From the NCBI RefSeq assembly GCF_000611645.1, contig NW_014013096.1:2784-25569 (forward strand): a stretch of 22,786 bases of DNA, in the 5' to 3' direction. The notes beneath the pieces are model-generated. The model saw only the letters and a list, made by a program, of their open reading frames with translations. It was not told where the DNA came from and ran no database searches. This document shows, piece after piece, positions 1-10,725 of this stretch. Source of the DNA: Monoraphidium neglectum. Lineage: Eukaryota; Chlorophyta; Chlorophyceae; Sphaeropleales; Selenastraceae. Position numbers and translations under genes: made by a program. Numbering within the stretch: position 1 is the stretch's first letter; every line of letters begins with the position of its first letter.

Positions 1-47
<47 letters not shown>
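1..47. repeat. (GT)n microsatellite
   Basis: Uninterrupted GT dinucleotide repeat running off the left window edge, followed to about position 130 by a degenerate GT/GC/GCGT-rich tail. It lies upstream of the first supported exon of the TmcB-like gene and is probably intronic. The open frames over it encode only Cys-Val alternation and are not genes. From here to 460 I see no other supported feature. Confidence 0.95.
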
Positions 48-52
<5 letters not shown>

Positions 53-460
53 GCGTGTGCGTGCGTATGTGCGTGTGCGCGTGCACGTGCAGGTGCAGGT
101 GGGTGTGCGCGTGTGCGTGTGCGCGTGTCCGCTTGTGATGCATGTGTACGTGTGTATATCCTTGTGGCTGTATGCTTATGGCTAGTGTGTGTCAGGGAGT
201 TGGCATGGTGTGAGGGGCTCCTGTATAGCTTGCATGTGTCGTGGCTGGCTAGCTGCGAGAACCCGGGCTGAACTTGTGCCAAGCGCACCCCCTGACACTC
301 CCGCCCTTGCGAGACCCGGCAGCCGCCTCAGGCGTCACTGCCTCGCGCTGGGACCCAACCAAGCCGCGCCACCTCCTGTTTGTGTGTTTATGTGTTCTCA
401 CACTGTGTGTGTTCCCACCAAACAACACCGCAACCTGATATGTGTGCGCCCCCCACCCAG

Positions 461-2292
461 ACTGTCACGGACCTGTTCTTCCGGACCAATGAGTGTCTCA
501 GAACAGACGTCTCCACGTGCTTTCCCATAGGTGGGGCCAACAGGCAGCTCGGCACCAGAGCCAGCAGCAACCAATTGCAGGGGATAGGGCCAGCACAAAG
601 CGGCCGGCTGCCGGGCTGCTCAGCCGGCTGGCAAAAAAAGGGGGAACGGCGGTTTGCTTCTGCGACCCGTGCAGGGCGCCTTGCGAGGGCCCCGCTGGTC
701 CCGTCCTTGATCATCTTTGCGTCTCGTAATCTGGCCCGGGGACTGGCCGTCATTGTCGGGCGCCCCTAGCTGGCAGCCTTGAGGTCCTGGCACCGTACCT
801 CCTCGGCCTCGGCCTGCGCACGCCATGGCATCTCCGCTTGACATGGTGGTTCATACTTTCTTCGAACACAACCAACCAAAATGCGTGCGTTTAGTTATTC
901 GTGTGCCTTTGCATGCACTCTGACGCCAGGCACACACGTCGACCTGCCACACCCCTTCCAGGCGACCGCTACTACCAGCAGACCCACAGCGGCCTCGACG
1001 TCATGATCAACGGCTTCATAGACGCTTATGACTACCTGTCTGGTCTGCCAGCCGACAAGTCGCATGCGGACGACCCCAGGTCTGCAGATCGGGTTGAAAT
1101 GTGCCAGATCTGGGTGGCGCTTTGTGATGGTGGTCTGACGAGGCGTCATGCGGGTCTGCTGTCGGGAAGCTTTCAGGCACGGTCGGCCGCCGCCGTGCTA
1201 GAGGGGATGCCAGCCTGTAGACACCTCAACGCAGCACGTTTTTCATGAACTCACCGGCGTATCGCGGATCATAAACCAAGAGCCACCTTGCCAGGCCGGT
1301 TTTGACTCTACCTTCCCCTGCTTCCTCAGCGTCCTGCCAACCTGCACCCCCCTGCCTGCCAGGTATCTGTACATAACCCGCTACGTCTCGGCCAACGACA
1401 TGGCCCAGGGCCTGCGGCACGCCACCAACGTCTTCGAGTCCGACATGATCGCCTCCTTTGAGCAGTGCAAGATGCTGCACGTCGGGGTGCTGGTGGCCAC
1501 GATAGCACTGGCACTGCTCTATGTGGTGATGCTTTTCAGGTGAGCCGACATGGGGGGGCTTTTGGGGGGGGGGCTGATGCTGTGCAGGTGAGCCGGATTA
1601 GGATTCGATTTAGGATTGTTACAAGAGCCGGCACGAGGGAGGGTGCGTGCGTGGGGAAGATGGGCTAAGTGTAGGGGCTGCTGCTGGTCAAGGCCGTCCA
1701 AGCGCGTGGCGCGAGCGTTGCGCCGGCGCGGCTGCTTGCAGGATGCAGGAGGAGGTTGGGTTGGGTTCGGGCGCCGGGCAGTGACCGCCGTACAGTCCCT
1801 GCATTTTGCTGTCCAGACGTGCTAACGACAAAGGTCTATGCGAGTGAGGTCTGCACCTGAATCGACCGCTGTTTTTCCATCAAGTAACCTCCAACTTAAT
1901 TTGACCCTCATTCTTGAATGTGCCCCGGACTCTCACTCCCCTGTGAAGGCCCTATGCCCGCCGCCTGCATGACGAGTCATTGGACATTGCCGGCATGCTG
2001 AGCCAGCTGCCACCAGAGGCCGGGGCGGAGGACCACGTGCGCACTGTTGTGCTGGGCGGAGCAGCGGCATCCTCCGTCTCGGGCGGCGGCGCGGCACCCT
2101 CGGCTGGCGGCGGCAGTGGCGGGGCCGGGGCCGGCGCGGGGCCCGTGGCAGCTGGGGGCCGTGGCGTGCTGCTGTCGGTGGGGGGCGTGGTTGGTGGCGG
2201 GGCGCCATACTACGGCCAGGGGCCTGCGGCGAACGGTGCCGGCGGCGCCGCATGGGGTGCGGTTGGGCCCAGCGGCGGCGGCGGCGGTTACT

Positions 2293-2324
<32 letters not shown>

Positions 2325-2471
2325 TACGGTGGCGGCGGCTACGGTGGCGGCGGCGGTGGCAGTGCTTACGGAGCCGCCAACGGTGGTTACGGCGGGTACA
2401 GCCAGGCGGGCGGGGCCAAGTATGGCGGGAGCGGCCCCAGCAGGAATGGCGGCGGCGGCGGCGGATACTAA
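461..2471 (+). CDS. TmcB-like membrane protein, C-terminal part (5' end outside window)
   Basis: Four exons join in frame: 461-530, 962-1079, 1363-1539 and 1949-2471 (TAA at 2469). They give 295 residues and every junction is GT-AG with matching phase. The first visible exon is preceded by a CAG acceptor at 458-460, so the N-terminus is off the window. Recognisable pieces in order are DLFFRTNECLRTD, then THSGLDVMING, then YVSANDMAQGL, then one hydrophobic segment (about residues 100-121), then ARRLHDESLDIAGMLSQLP. This succession resembles, from memory, the C-terminal half of the TmcB-like (tiny macrocysts) multi-pass proteins that are numerous in green algae and often carry PAS sensor domains; no PAS domain is visible here. 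The last ~145 residues are Gly/Ala/Ser-rich and end in runs of Gly with Tyr (GGYGGGG type). A role in membrane sensing is inference from the family. Family assignment is moderate; exon structure is strong. Confidence 0.65.
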
Positions 2472-3448
2472 ATGAGGCTGCCAACGTCAGCCCTGGATGT
2501 GCTGCTCTGACGGGCTGCCTCGCGTTTCTTTGAGGGCCAGTGGGTCATGATGTCAAACGAGCATGGGGTCTACCTGAGCCCAGCCCTAGCCCATCTCTGT
2601 GTGAGGGCGATTGGCCGCCTTCTGGGCGGTGCGGCACCCTTACAGCATTGTCACGCATGCCCAGTGCTCCGCAGACCCACGAGTGCACGCCAGCACAAAT
2701 CCCCGCTTGATCTGTTTGCATGGTGTGTGAGCTGTCGGCGGGCACGCCAGCCTCTGCATTCCATCAGCGCTGCCCTTGTTGGGGCCTTCGTTGGCAGTGC
2801 TTGGTAGCCTGCACAAGTCAAAGCGGCTCATACCACAGCCAGCTCTCACCAAGCTGTGCTGCTCTGCTCCAACTGTTCCAGACCGAAACCGCCTGACACC
2901 CTCCAAGTTTGCAGGCGCTCATTCCACAGGTGCTGTGTCTGTGGTTGACAGTCATGCTGCTTCGCTGTAAAAGTGCCTTGATTTCAGTTCAGCACATGAA
3001 GTAATGCAGGGATATCCTGCCAACACCGCTTGCAAAACCATGTCCAACAGTGGGCTCGACCCAGCCCCATGACACGGAAAATCTGCCAGCTCCAGCCGCA
3101 TTCAAGTGCGAGACCAGAAATGGAGGATGGGAGAACTTGGATGAGAGCTCAGCGGTCGTTTGTTGCAATCACAGCATCCGGCCCGGATGGACTAGCCCAT
3201 GCATTTCACCCAGGATCCTTGCAAGGCCTTGCAGACTAGCAGTGGCAGCAGCCTAGGCCTGGGAGGGGGGATGACGAGGTTGTTTGCGATGCAAACAGCG
3301 GGAGGCTGCCAGTGAGGCGGCGGTGTGCTCCCCCAATAAGGTGCAGACAATGATTTCAGTCAGCATGTGGCGATGGCAGCTCACTTTTATCGCCATCGCT
3401 GTGTTGTCCAGGCAGTTACTGGGGCACTAGCAGAGTGTCACTGCTGCA
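2472..3448. other. Intergenic stretch, probable 3' UTR and spacer
   Basis: There is no supported gene. The first ~500 bases are probably the 3' UTR of the TmcB-like gene. Short open frames on both strands have no splice-phase continuity, no domain and no consistent GC-rich third positions. GC content falls relative to the exons. Confidence 0.5.
2966..2970 (+). terminator. Candidate polyadenylation signal TGTAA (TmcB-like gene)
   Basis: TGTAA is the usual polyadenylation signal of green algae. This copy lies about 495 bases after the TAA of the TmcB-like gene and is the first I see downstream on that strand. It is a five-base motif, so chance occurrence is quite possible. Confidence 0.35.
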
Positions 3449-3759
3449 ACGCGAGGCCGCCGGCCGCATGGTGCTGGTGATGCTGAAATAATGCTCCAAA
3501 ATTTGTGCTTGCAAACATACCTGATATACTGCTTCAAGCCCTGCGGTATTGCGGGCGTGGGTCACGCAAATGCGCTTGTCAGTGTCACTACCCACTTTGT
3601 GTGAGTCACTCACACAGGCGTTTGGGGCAAGATCACATGCGTCTAGCAAGTCACAAATAAGGGATTGAATTATGACATTGGTCTGAAACTGCCACACCGT
3701 ATATCGAAGCATCGCTCACACACTCGACCGACAAACCCAATTCAAGGGGTTTGCCCGGT

Positions 3760-4222
3760 ATGGAGCAACCCACCTCTCAGCCAGAAGTTGGAACAGTTGT
3801 TGTTGTCACGGGTGGATCCAGCGGCATTGGCCGTGCGATCGCCGTCGCCTTTGCCGATGCGGCGCGTCGCGGCCAGCAGAATGTGCGGCATCCGGTCACA
3901 GTCGTCATTGCAGACGTCGACCGAGATGGCGGCGAAGAGACGTGCAAGCTTGTACAAGGCAAGAGCGCTTCACGGCGGAGCTGCCTGCATTCGCCAGGAG
4001 GCGGGATTTGTCAGCTCGGCTATGAAATCAGTGGGCTGCACAATTTGCCCACTTGTTTTGCCCAGCATGTTTTCTCTATTTCTAACCTGCCACACGCAGA
4101 CCGTGGGGGCCAAGGCGTATTCATCCACACAGACGTGCGGGATGAGGCGGCAGTGGCCGCCCTGGCGGAGCAGGTCCGCAGCAGGTACGTGTGATGTCAC
4201 AGGTGCAAAGACCCGCGTTGCC

Positions 4223-4253
<31 letters not shown>

Positions 4254-4263
4254 GTGCTGCTGG

Positions 4264-4351
<88 letters not shown>

Positions 4352-5480
4352 GCTGCCGCTGCTGCTGCACTGGTGAGCCCCACTGCACATGTTACCGTGA
4401 CTCGGTTGTGCTGCACCAAACTGAGCGGCGGTGCCAAACAATCGAACATATCCCTCCAGGCATGGCGCGCTGCACTACGCCGCGGTCAATGCTGGCGTGG
4501 AGGGTCCCTGCGCTGTGACGCAGGACTACCCCACCTCTGCATTTGATGCCCTTATGGCCGTCAACCTGAGGGGATCATGGCTGTGCTTGAAACACCTGCT
4601 GCCCCTGCTGGTGGAGACGGGGAAGGAGGGGGCTGTGGTGATCACAAGCTCAATCGCAGGTGCGGCAGGGGTTGGGCCCTGTGCTGTTCATGCATTGAGC
4701 ATGGACAAGATGCCAGGCGTGGCATGAATTACTGCCGAGCAAGCACTTGTAAAGGGTTGCCTGAGAACACACTTCCCGGAGCGGAGGGCCGGCTCCAGCC
4801 TTGGGGCGCTGTGTTCGCTGGGCCTGGGTGGCAACTTCTGGACCACCTACCCCACGCCACCCCTAACACTGCTGCAGCATCCCTCCATCATCGGCCCCTA
4901 CAGGCCTGCGTGGCATGCCCGAGATTGCTCCCTACTCGGCCAGCAAGCACGCTCTCATCGGCCTGGCCCGCAGCGTTGCCCTCGAGTACGCAGGCCGCGT
5001 GCGCATCAACTGTGTCTGCCCCTCTGGCACGGACACGCCCATGGTGCAGCGCTTCGTGCAGCAGAGGCCAGACTGGGAGCAGGTAGGTCGCCCCTATAGC
5101 AAGGCTTTTGATGAAGGGCTGCGCTTGATTCGATCTGGGCAACACCGCTCAGCTCAATTTTGCTCAGGGCTAACTGCTTACATCTGGCGCACATGGCAAG
5201 GGGGGTTGTCTGAGGTTGCAAACCACCGTGAGCGGCTTTGAGTTTCTTTGACCGCCATGCGAAGTCTGCATAACAGTACCGACAGCATCCACCTATACGC
5301 CACGCACGATCAGCAGCACGCCCTCACCCCACCCTCCGCCAGGCCGCCACCAACCTCAGCAACCCAATCGGCCGCATCGCGCGGCCCGAAGAGGTGGCGG
5401 AGGCGGTCCTGTGGCTGTGTACCTCCGCCACGTACACAACTGGCTCGCACCTCTCGCTGGATGGTGGAGCGGGTGCGTGA
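3760..5480 (+). CDS. Classical short-chain dehydrogenase/reductase, copy 1
   Basis: Five exons (3760-3958, 4100-4184, 4460-4659, 4904-5082, 5343-5480) encode 266 residues, the normal length of a classical SDR. Visible motifs: TGGSSGIG (17-24) for the dinucleotide; Asp52 after the second strand (VIADVD), which in this family favours NAD(H) over NADP(H); NAG at 105-107; Asn130; Ser159; and YSASK with Tyr172 and Lys176. Ser and Tyr are 13 apart, as expected for the catalytic Asn-Ser-Tyr-Lys set. The usual PG motif after the sixth strand reads CPSGTDTP. The C-terminus [12 protein letters not shown] is typical of the superfamily. Intron 1 starts with GC (CAAG|GCAAGAG) rather than GT; no GT site keeps the frame. 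Intron 2 holds a large CTG repeat. The first ATG after the conserved leader is taken as the start. The substrate cannot be read from sequence, and no organelle-targeting leader is evident. Confidence 0.9.
4223..4368 (+). repeat. (CTG)n trinucleotide repeat in intron 2 of SDR copy 1
   Basis: This is a compound CTG/GTG/CCG repeat with an uninterrupted core of 29 TGC units at 4264-4350. It occupies about half of intron 2 (4185-4459). Reading frames across it give poly-Leu, poly-Ala, poly-Cys, poly-Gln or poly-Ser and should not be called as proteins. SDR copy 2 has only a short irregular GCTGCTGAT-type repeat at the equivalent place (about 6817-6859). Confidence 0.95.
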
Positions 5481-6057
5481 GAAAGAGAAGAATGTTGAGC
5501 TGCGGCATGCTTCACAGTGATGCGCGATTTGGCAGGCTATGGGCACATTTTATTCAGGCATTACGATAATTGTCGGCGGTCCCGCAGGGCACTGTATTTT
5601 GCGTTGATTGCTGCTGCGCATCCTGGGATAGGCCAGATAAGACAGGCAATCAGAGCAGCCTGTGTGGTTGCTAGTGTCATGAGCCATGCAAGCTTGCGCT
5701 TTGGGACTCCCCTTGTAGATGCCCTATGTGCACAAATGTTGACCTCCTACAGCTGCGTAATATCTAATAACACTTTGGTGAACGGCAACACCAACAGAAA
5801 CCAGGATGATAAAATGCGGCAGCAGGTTTAATGCAGTATCGGAGCACTGCCAAATGCGCTTACAGTTGGCGTTTGGCCATTGCATGCCAGTTAGCAGCCG
5901 GACAGAAGCGCCCCAATCTATGCATTGCGATCAATAAGAAGCAGGTTGCCGTCAAAGCGCCTCCACCAGGCGGCACAAGGTACTCTTGTGTACAAACAAT
6001 TGGCAAGTACAGATCAAAGGATCAATGATGACAGCTTTTGACTGCGCTGCACGGCAC
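5481..6057. other. Spacer between the SDR copies
   Basis: No gene or RNA is recognised here. It should contain the 3' UTR of SDR copy 1. I find no TGTAA signal on the plus strand in the first 350 bases after the stop. From about 6058 the sequence becomes alignable with the region upstream of copy 1. Confidence 0.5.
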
Positions 6058-6361
6058 GAGGCCGCTGGCTGCCCACATGGTGCTGCAGAGGCTTATACTG
6101 TGCTGCAGTCAATATTTAACACAAATTGCCAGAGGATATTGCTGCAAGCCCTACTTCATGGGTCACTTTTGCAGGGCACTGCGAGTGCCGGTGTCACTAC
6201 CAGCAGTCCAGCCAGTACGGGCAGCAGGAGTTCATGCAAGTGTTGCAGCCGAAGCAGGTGGCGTGGTAAATGTTGGTTTGCATCCCCACAGATCAACGCA
6301 TTGCCGAAAGGCTATGATCGAACCCGCAACTCTCGATCTCGAACCAAGGGGTTCGCCCGGT

Positions 6362-8037
6362 ATGGAGCCCAGCACCTCTCAGCCAGAAGTTGGAACAGTT
6401 GTGGTTGTCACGGGTGGGTCCAGCGGAATTGGCCGTGCTATCGCTGTCGCCTTTGCCGATGCGGCGCGTCGCGGCCAGCAGAATGTGGGACATCGAGTCA
6501 CAGTCGTCATTGCAGACATTGACCGTGAGGGCGGCGAGGAGACCTGCACGCTTGTACAAGGCAAGAGCGCTTCACTGCAGGAGCTGTCTGCATTGGGCGC
6601 TGCCAGGTGGCGGCGGGTGCCTGCGTGAACCCAGCGGGCCTCCTTGCGAACATAAATTGGGCCCAGAGCGTCTGCCTCACGACCTCCACCACATGCCACC
6701 CGCAGACTGCGGGGGCCAAGGGGTATTTGTCCACACAGACGTGCGGGATGAGGCGGCAGTGGCCGCCCTGGCGGAGCAGATCCGCAGCAGGCAAGGGACT
6801 GCCACGGATGTCATACGCTGCTACTGCTGCTGCTGCTGATGCTGCTGATGCTGCTGATGTGAACCATGATCATGCTCATCCAATTTGATCCTAATGCATC
6901 ATGCTGAGCCTTGATTTACTCTGCAAAGTTATCAGGTGTGGCGCGCTGCACTACGCCGCGGTCACTGCTGGTGTGGAGGGTAGCCGTGCTGTGACGCAGG
7001 ATTACCCCACCTCTGATTTTGATGCTCTCATGGCCGTCAACCTGAGGGGATCGTGGCTGTGTTTGAAACACCTGCTGCCGCTGCTGGTGGAGACGGGGAA
7101 GGAGGGGGCTGTGGTGATCACAAGCTCAACTGCAGGTGCGGCAGGGGGTGGGCCCTACACTAAACATGCGCATGGCGAGCGAGCTGCGGGCGGCGTAGAT
7201 TTTTCCTGCTCAGACAACGCTTGTGTGAAGAGGTGCATCACAAAGCACTCATGATGTACCCGCATACCTAGCAGAGAAGCAGGAGGCTCAGCGGCGTGCA
7301 AGGTATGTATCCGCCCGACAAGTAAGGTGACTGCATCACAGTACCCTTGACCAGGGTTCTAGCATTCAATTTGCTGACCTCAAGAACGCTTCATCCATCA
7401 CTGCTGCAGCCTTGCTTCGCTGCTCATCCTTGCAGGCCTGGGCGGCATGCCCGAGTTCGCTCCCTACTCGGCCAGCAAGCACGCCCTCATCGGCCTGGCC
7501 CGCAGTGTTGCGCTCGAGTACGCCGGCCGCGTGCGCCTCAATTGTGTCTGCCCCGCATCCACAGACACACCTATGGTGCAGCGCTTTGTACAGCGGTGGC
7601 CAGACTGGCAGGTAGGTGGTCTGCAGCAGAGGAAGCTTTGGTTTGATAGATTGGCGTGTGGTACTATCTATAGAGAGTGCGCAGCTAGCTTAATCATGCA
7701 TGTGCACAAGAAGTTACCGGAGGTTCTGCTGAAAGGTATCTGTATCTGGCGCGTGGCTCTTGACATAGGGCAGGTGGTTGCCAGTGTTGCCGCGGTGAGT
7801 AATTTACCTCGCTTCCCCTTGCCCCCTGGGTGTTGTTGGTGGGCAAACAAAGTATCAAGATCTGATCTCAATGGCTGCACTGTATTCAAACACACCCAGG
7901 CCACGACCAACGCCAGTTACCCTATCGGCCGCATCGCGCGGCCTGAGGAGGTGGCGGAGGCGGTCCTGTGGCTGTGCACCTGCGCCACGTACACAACTGG
8001 CTCACACCTCACCTTAGATGGCGGCGCAGGGGCGTGA
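6362..8037 (+). CDS. Classical short-chain dehydrogenase/reductase, copy 2
   Basis: Five exons (6362-6560, 6706-6790, 6936-7135, 7436-7611, 7900-8037) encode 265 residues with exactly the intron positions and phases of copy 1. The one length difference is a codon lost at the end of exon 4 (PDWQ versus PDWEQ). TGGSSGIG, Asp52, Asn130, Ser159, Tyr172 and Lys176 are retained, so catalysis looks possible. The NAG motif, however, reads TAG: Asn105 is replaced by Thr (AAVTAGVEG). The PG-region reads CPASTDTP. Introns 1 and 2 both begin with GC (ACAAG|GCAAG and GCAG|GCAAGG); copy 1 has GT in intron 2. Every exon is open, so it is not an obvious pseudogene, and substitutions avoid the catalytic residues. 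Likely an oxidoreductase with the same or shifted substrate range; substrate unknown. Confidence 0.88.
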
Positions 8038-8055
8038 TAGAATATAATCAAGAGG

Positions 8056-8060
8056 TGTAA
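8056..8060 (+). terminator. Candidate polyadenylation signal TGTAA (SDR copy 2)
   Basis: TGTAA lies 18 bases after the TGA of SDR copy 2, within the sequence AGGTGTAAAAGG. If it is the functional site the 3' UTR would be unusually short. This is motif evidence only. Confidence 0.35.
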
Positions 8061-8093
8061 AAGGCTGTGATATTGCAAGTTGGCAGGCCCCCG

Positions 8094-8096
<3 letters not shown>

Positions 8097-8126
<30 letters not shown>
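8097..8126. repeat. (GA)15 microsatellite
   Basis: Perfect GA dinucleotide repeat about 60 bases downstream of SDR copy 2. The minus-strand frame over it gives alternating Ser-Leu and is not coding. Confidence 0.95.
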
Positions 8127-8128
<2 letters not shown>

Positions 8129-9119
8129 ACGCAGGCTGTGACGCCCGCGTAAATTAAGGAAGAGGGGGCTGGCTTGCGGGGGCCGAGGCCGCCGCGCCGC
8201 CCCCTCACCAAGCCCCCGTGCGTTTAGACGATCGGTGGAGGTCTGGTGGTGCGCCTTGCCCTGAACATGTGCTGTATGCATATCAGCAGCTTCATTCCGG
8301 CATGCATTTATCCTGGACCGCTGGAGAGCGTCCAATAAAGTGCCCGCTTTGACACGCGCGTTGGCCTTCATTCCCTTCCGCAGCAGCACTCCTGCCTCCG
8401 GCAAGACTTTTGCAGACAATGTCGGGATGATACCAGAACAGCATGGAAGGCTTTGTGCTGCAACAAGACAAAGGCATCAAGAAACGCAAGCGCCTTGTTC
8501 AACCACAGTAGAACAGCTGCATTCTTGTGGCCCCATGCAAGTAGTTGCAGATTTGGGCAAGGTCAAGACCAGCAGGGATTTCTCGTGTTGGAGTGCCCCA
8601 TGGGCGACCATTACACCATGTACCAAGTGTGAGTATGCAGGTCCATCACGCGCCAATGAATGGATACGTGCCCACCAGTCAGCCGCGTACCTGAACGTGA
8701 GGTGCGTTGACGTGTTTGACTTGGGTTGAGCTGTTGGTCATGATCTGACAACTCGGCAGCCGAAACATGGACACCCACCGGTGAGCTAGCAACTCTGAAA
8801 TACGGTATTATAAGATTTTCACCAAGCACGGGGGCAGAAAGGGGAGGCAGCGGATGCTGCAGTTCTGAAGGCACTGGCACCATGACGGACAGACTTCAAA
8901 GCCACGACCACAACCATTATTACCCTAACACAATGTATGTAGCTGCGTCAATAACGCGTAGGAATTCAGTTGCGCTGCCCACCCCTTCGCCCCTTGAGAT
9001 CGGCAAGTCGACTAGATCGCGACACACAAACCGCAACGCAAATCTGGCCCGCCCCGGGGATCAATTGGATCTTTGTGAAGCCTTGTGTCAAGTCCACGGC
9101 CTGCGGGAGCTGCTGCACC
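8127..9119. other. Intergenic stretch upstream of the polyglutamine gene
   Basis: No gene is supported on either strand. The right part probably holds the promoter and 5' UTR of the gene whose first supported codon is at 9120. A TATA-like site lies at 8806-8815. An ATG at 8882 opens a 112-codon frame that runs into a stop after the 9210 splice site, so that frame is not continued by the next exon. Confidence 0.4.
8806..8815 (+). promoter_or_regulatory. TATA-like element
   Basis: TATTATAAGA in an otherwise GC-rich background, about 310 bases upstream of the ATG at 9120 and 67 bases upstream of the ATG at 8882. It could serve the polyglutamine gene if a first exon begins near 8840. Single-motif evidence. 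Confidence 0.25.
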
Positions 9120-10662
9120 ATGTCAAGCATCGAGCTGCAGGGGGTCGGCTACGATGTAACACAGCTGCGCAACACGCTCCTCGGCAGACCGCTCAAGCAG
9201 CGGTCACAAGGTGGGCTTGAAAGCGAAACCCGGCCAACTCATCATCATCACCCTGTTTCCCGCCAACCCCACACCGAAGCCATTCGCAACCATCTCTGCC
9301 CTTGCCGCCCACTGCAGTGACTAATGAGATCACCCACATCGTGATTGACCTGGGCGTGGAGCAGCATGTCCCTGGCCTGCGCGACAGGGCTCAGGTCCAG
9401 GCGCGCCGCAGGATGGTTGTCAAGGGCGTAACTATCGACCTGCGCTGCTGCTACTGATGGGGTCGCAGTTCACTCGAGAGGTGTGAGTCGTCGTGACGCC
9501 CCAGATGCTTGCTGGGGTGGCCGGCATGAGGATGGTGAAGACGTGCAACATGCGTTGGGATTCAGTGCAGTCTTGCCGCTATGGCTTCACATGGCATGCG
9601 CAGCTGGTCGCATGCATGCTGCATGACCCCTTTCATGCATCATACCAGCCCTGCTGCCAGCGACCCACACGCACAACCCTGCCCCACCTTTCTCACTCAC
9701 CCTACCACAGTTTTGCCTGAAGCAGATACCAAACCTAGCGCGCGCGTTCATCAGGCACTCCGTGGACGTCTTTGCCACCAGCCTCGAGAAGCGCGCGGCC
9801 GCCGGCCAGCAGCGTGCCGGCCAGGCCAGGACCCAGCAGAAGCTGTTTGAGGACCTTGTGCAGCTGGAGCTGCAGCTACGCCAGATCGCTAGGGCAGAGG
9901 CCGAAGCTGCCGCCTGTGCACACGCCGCGGGTGCAGCGGCCTCAGCGTCCGCGGGGTCGTGGGCCTCGGCGCCTGGCGTACGCGAGCGACGGCAGAAGCA
10001 CGCCGCGGCGGCAGGGGGCCTGGCAGGCCTTAGCCGCAAGGAGATTGGCCAGCAGATGCTCAGGATAGTGGAGGAACTGGCCAAGCCCGTGGCGCAGGCC
10101 ATTGAGGATGTGTCGGCAGAGGAGTCCCTGGCCTTGTTTGATGCGGACCCGGACTGGCTCGCCACCACTTTCGGCGACGGCCAGTCGGCGGGTGAACGGT
10201 CTTGCTGAAAGGGCTGCTTGCATCGCCAAGCTTGCCCCTGTTGACCTACGCCTGATCTACATTTTGGGGACCTTGCTGGTCAACCTCCCTGCTGCTGACC
10301 TGCTGCTGACCCGTCAGTATACCGACTGCTCCTGAATGCCGCTGCTTGCAGGGGAGCTGTTTGGCCTGCAGAACTACATCGGCGGCGTCCTTGTGAGCTC
10401 TAAGGTTCAGCAGCGCTCTGCCACCCCCAACAACGAGCTGGTTTTTGACTACGTCTGCCAGCTCCGCAAATTTTTTGCGGGTGCCGCAGACCGCCTGGAG
10501 ACGTCCCCATTCAAGGACTGGGTCGGCCACCTGCGGGAGTCGGGCACGCAAGGGGACCCCCAGGGAGCCAAGCTGGAGGCTGTCAAGCGGCAAGTGCAGA
10601 GGGAAGAGCACGACAACGTCGAGCAGAAGAGCCTTCAGCCCTTGCAGGAGGCCAAGCAGAAC

Positions 10663-10725
<63 letters not shown>

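Larger units (their letters stand above)
3449..8037. repeat. Direct tandem duplication containing the two SDR genes
   Basis: Unit 1 (about 3449-5480) and unit 2 (about 6058-8037) are direct copies offset by roughly 2.6 kb. Exons match closely, with about 89% identical residues by hand count; introns are strongly diverged. Similarity extends upstream of the start codons. Both copies carry GAGGCCGC followed by CATGGTGCTG (near 3460 and 6060), CTTCAAGCCCT/CTGCAAGCCCT (near 3530 and 6143), a GGGTCAC block (near 3560 and 6160), and a near-identical AAGGGGTT-TCGCCCGGT leader directly before each ATG. The outer boundaries are judged by eye; the 3' limit beyond each stop codon is unclear. Confidence 0.8.

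Noticed and set aside
1..271. Cys/Val-rich open frames at the left edge
   Set aside because: They are translations of the GT microsatellite.
3742..3962. Minus-strand open frames over exon 1 of SDR copy 1, with similar ones at 6293-6699 over copy 2
   Set aside because: They are antisense shadows of the SDR exons; the plus strand carries the full SDR motif set with matched splice phases.
3970..4449. Poly-Ala, poly-Ser, poly-Gln and poly-Leu frames through the CTG repeat
   Set aside because: They are translations of an intronic trinucleotide repeat with no supported coding flanks.
6305..6350. tRNA B-box-like motifs (GGGTTCGATC and GGTTCGAGATC on the minus strand) just upstream of SDR copy 2
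   Set aside because: The bases flanking the putative T-loops do not pair into a T-stem, and no acceptor or anticodon arm could be drawn.
8882..9220. 112-codon plus-strand frame beginning at ATG 8882
   Set aside because: Across the well-supported splice at 9210/9318 this frame hits a stop, whereas the frame starting at 9120 stays open through three more exons. A separate upstream first exon remains possible.
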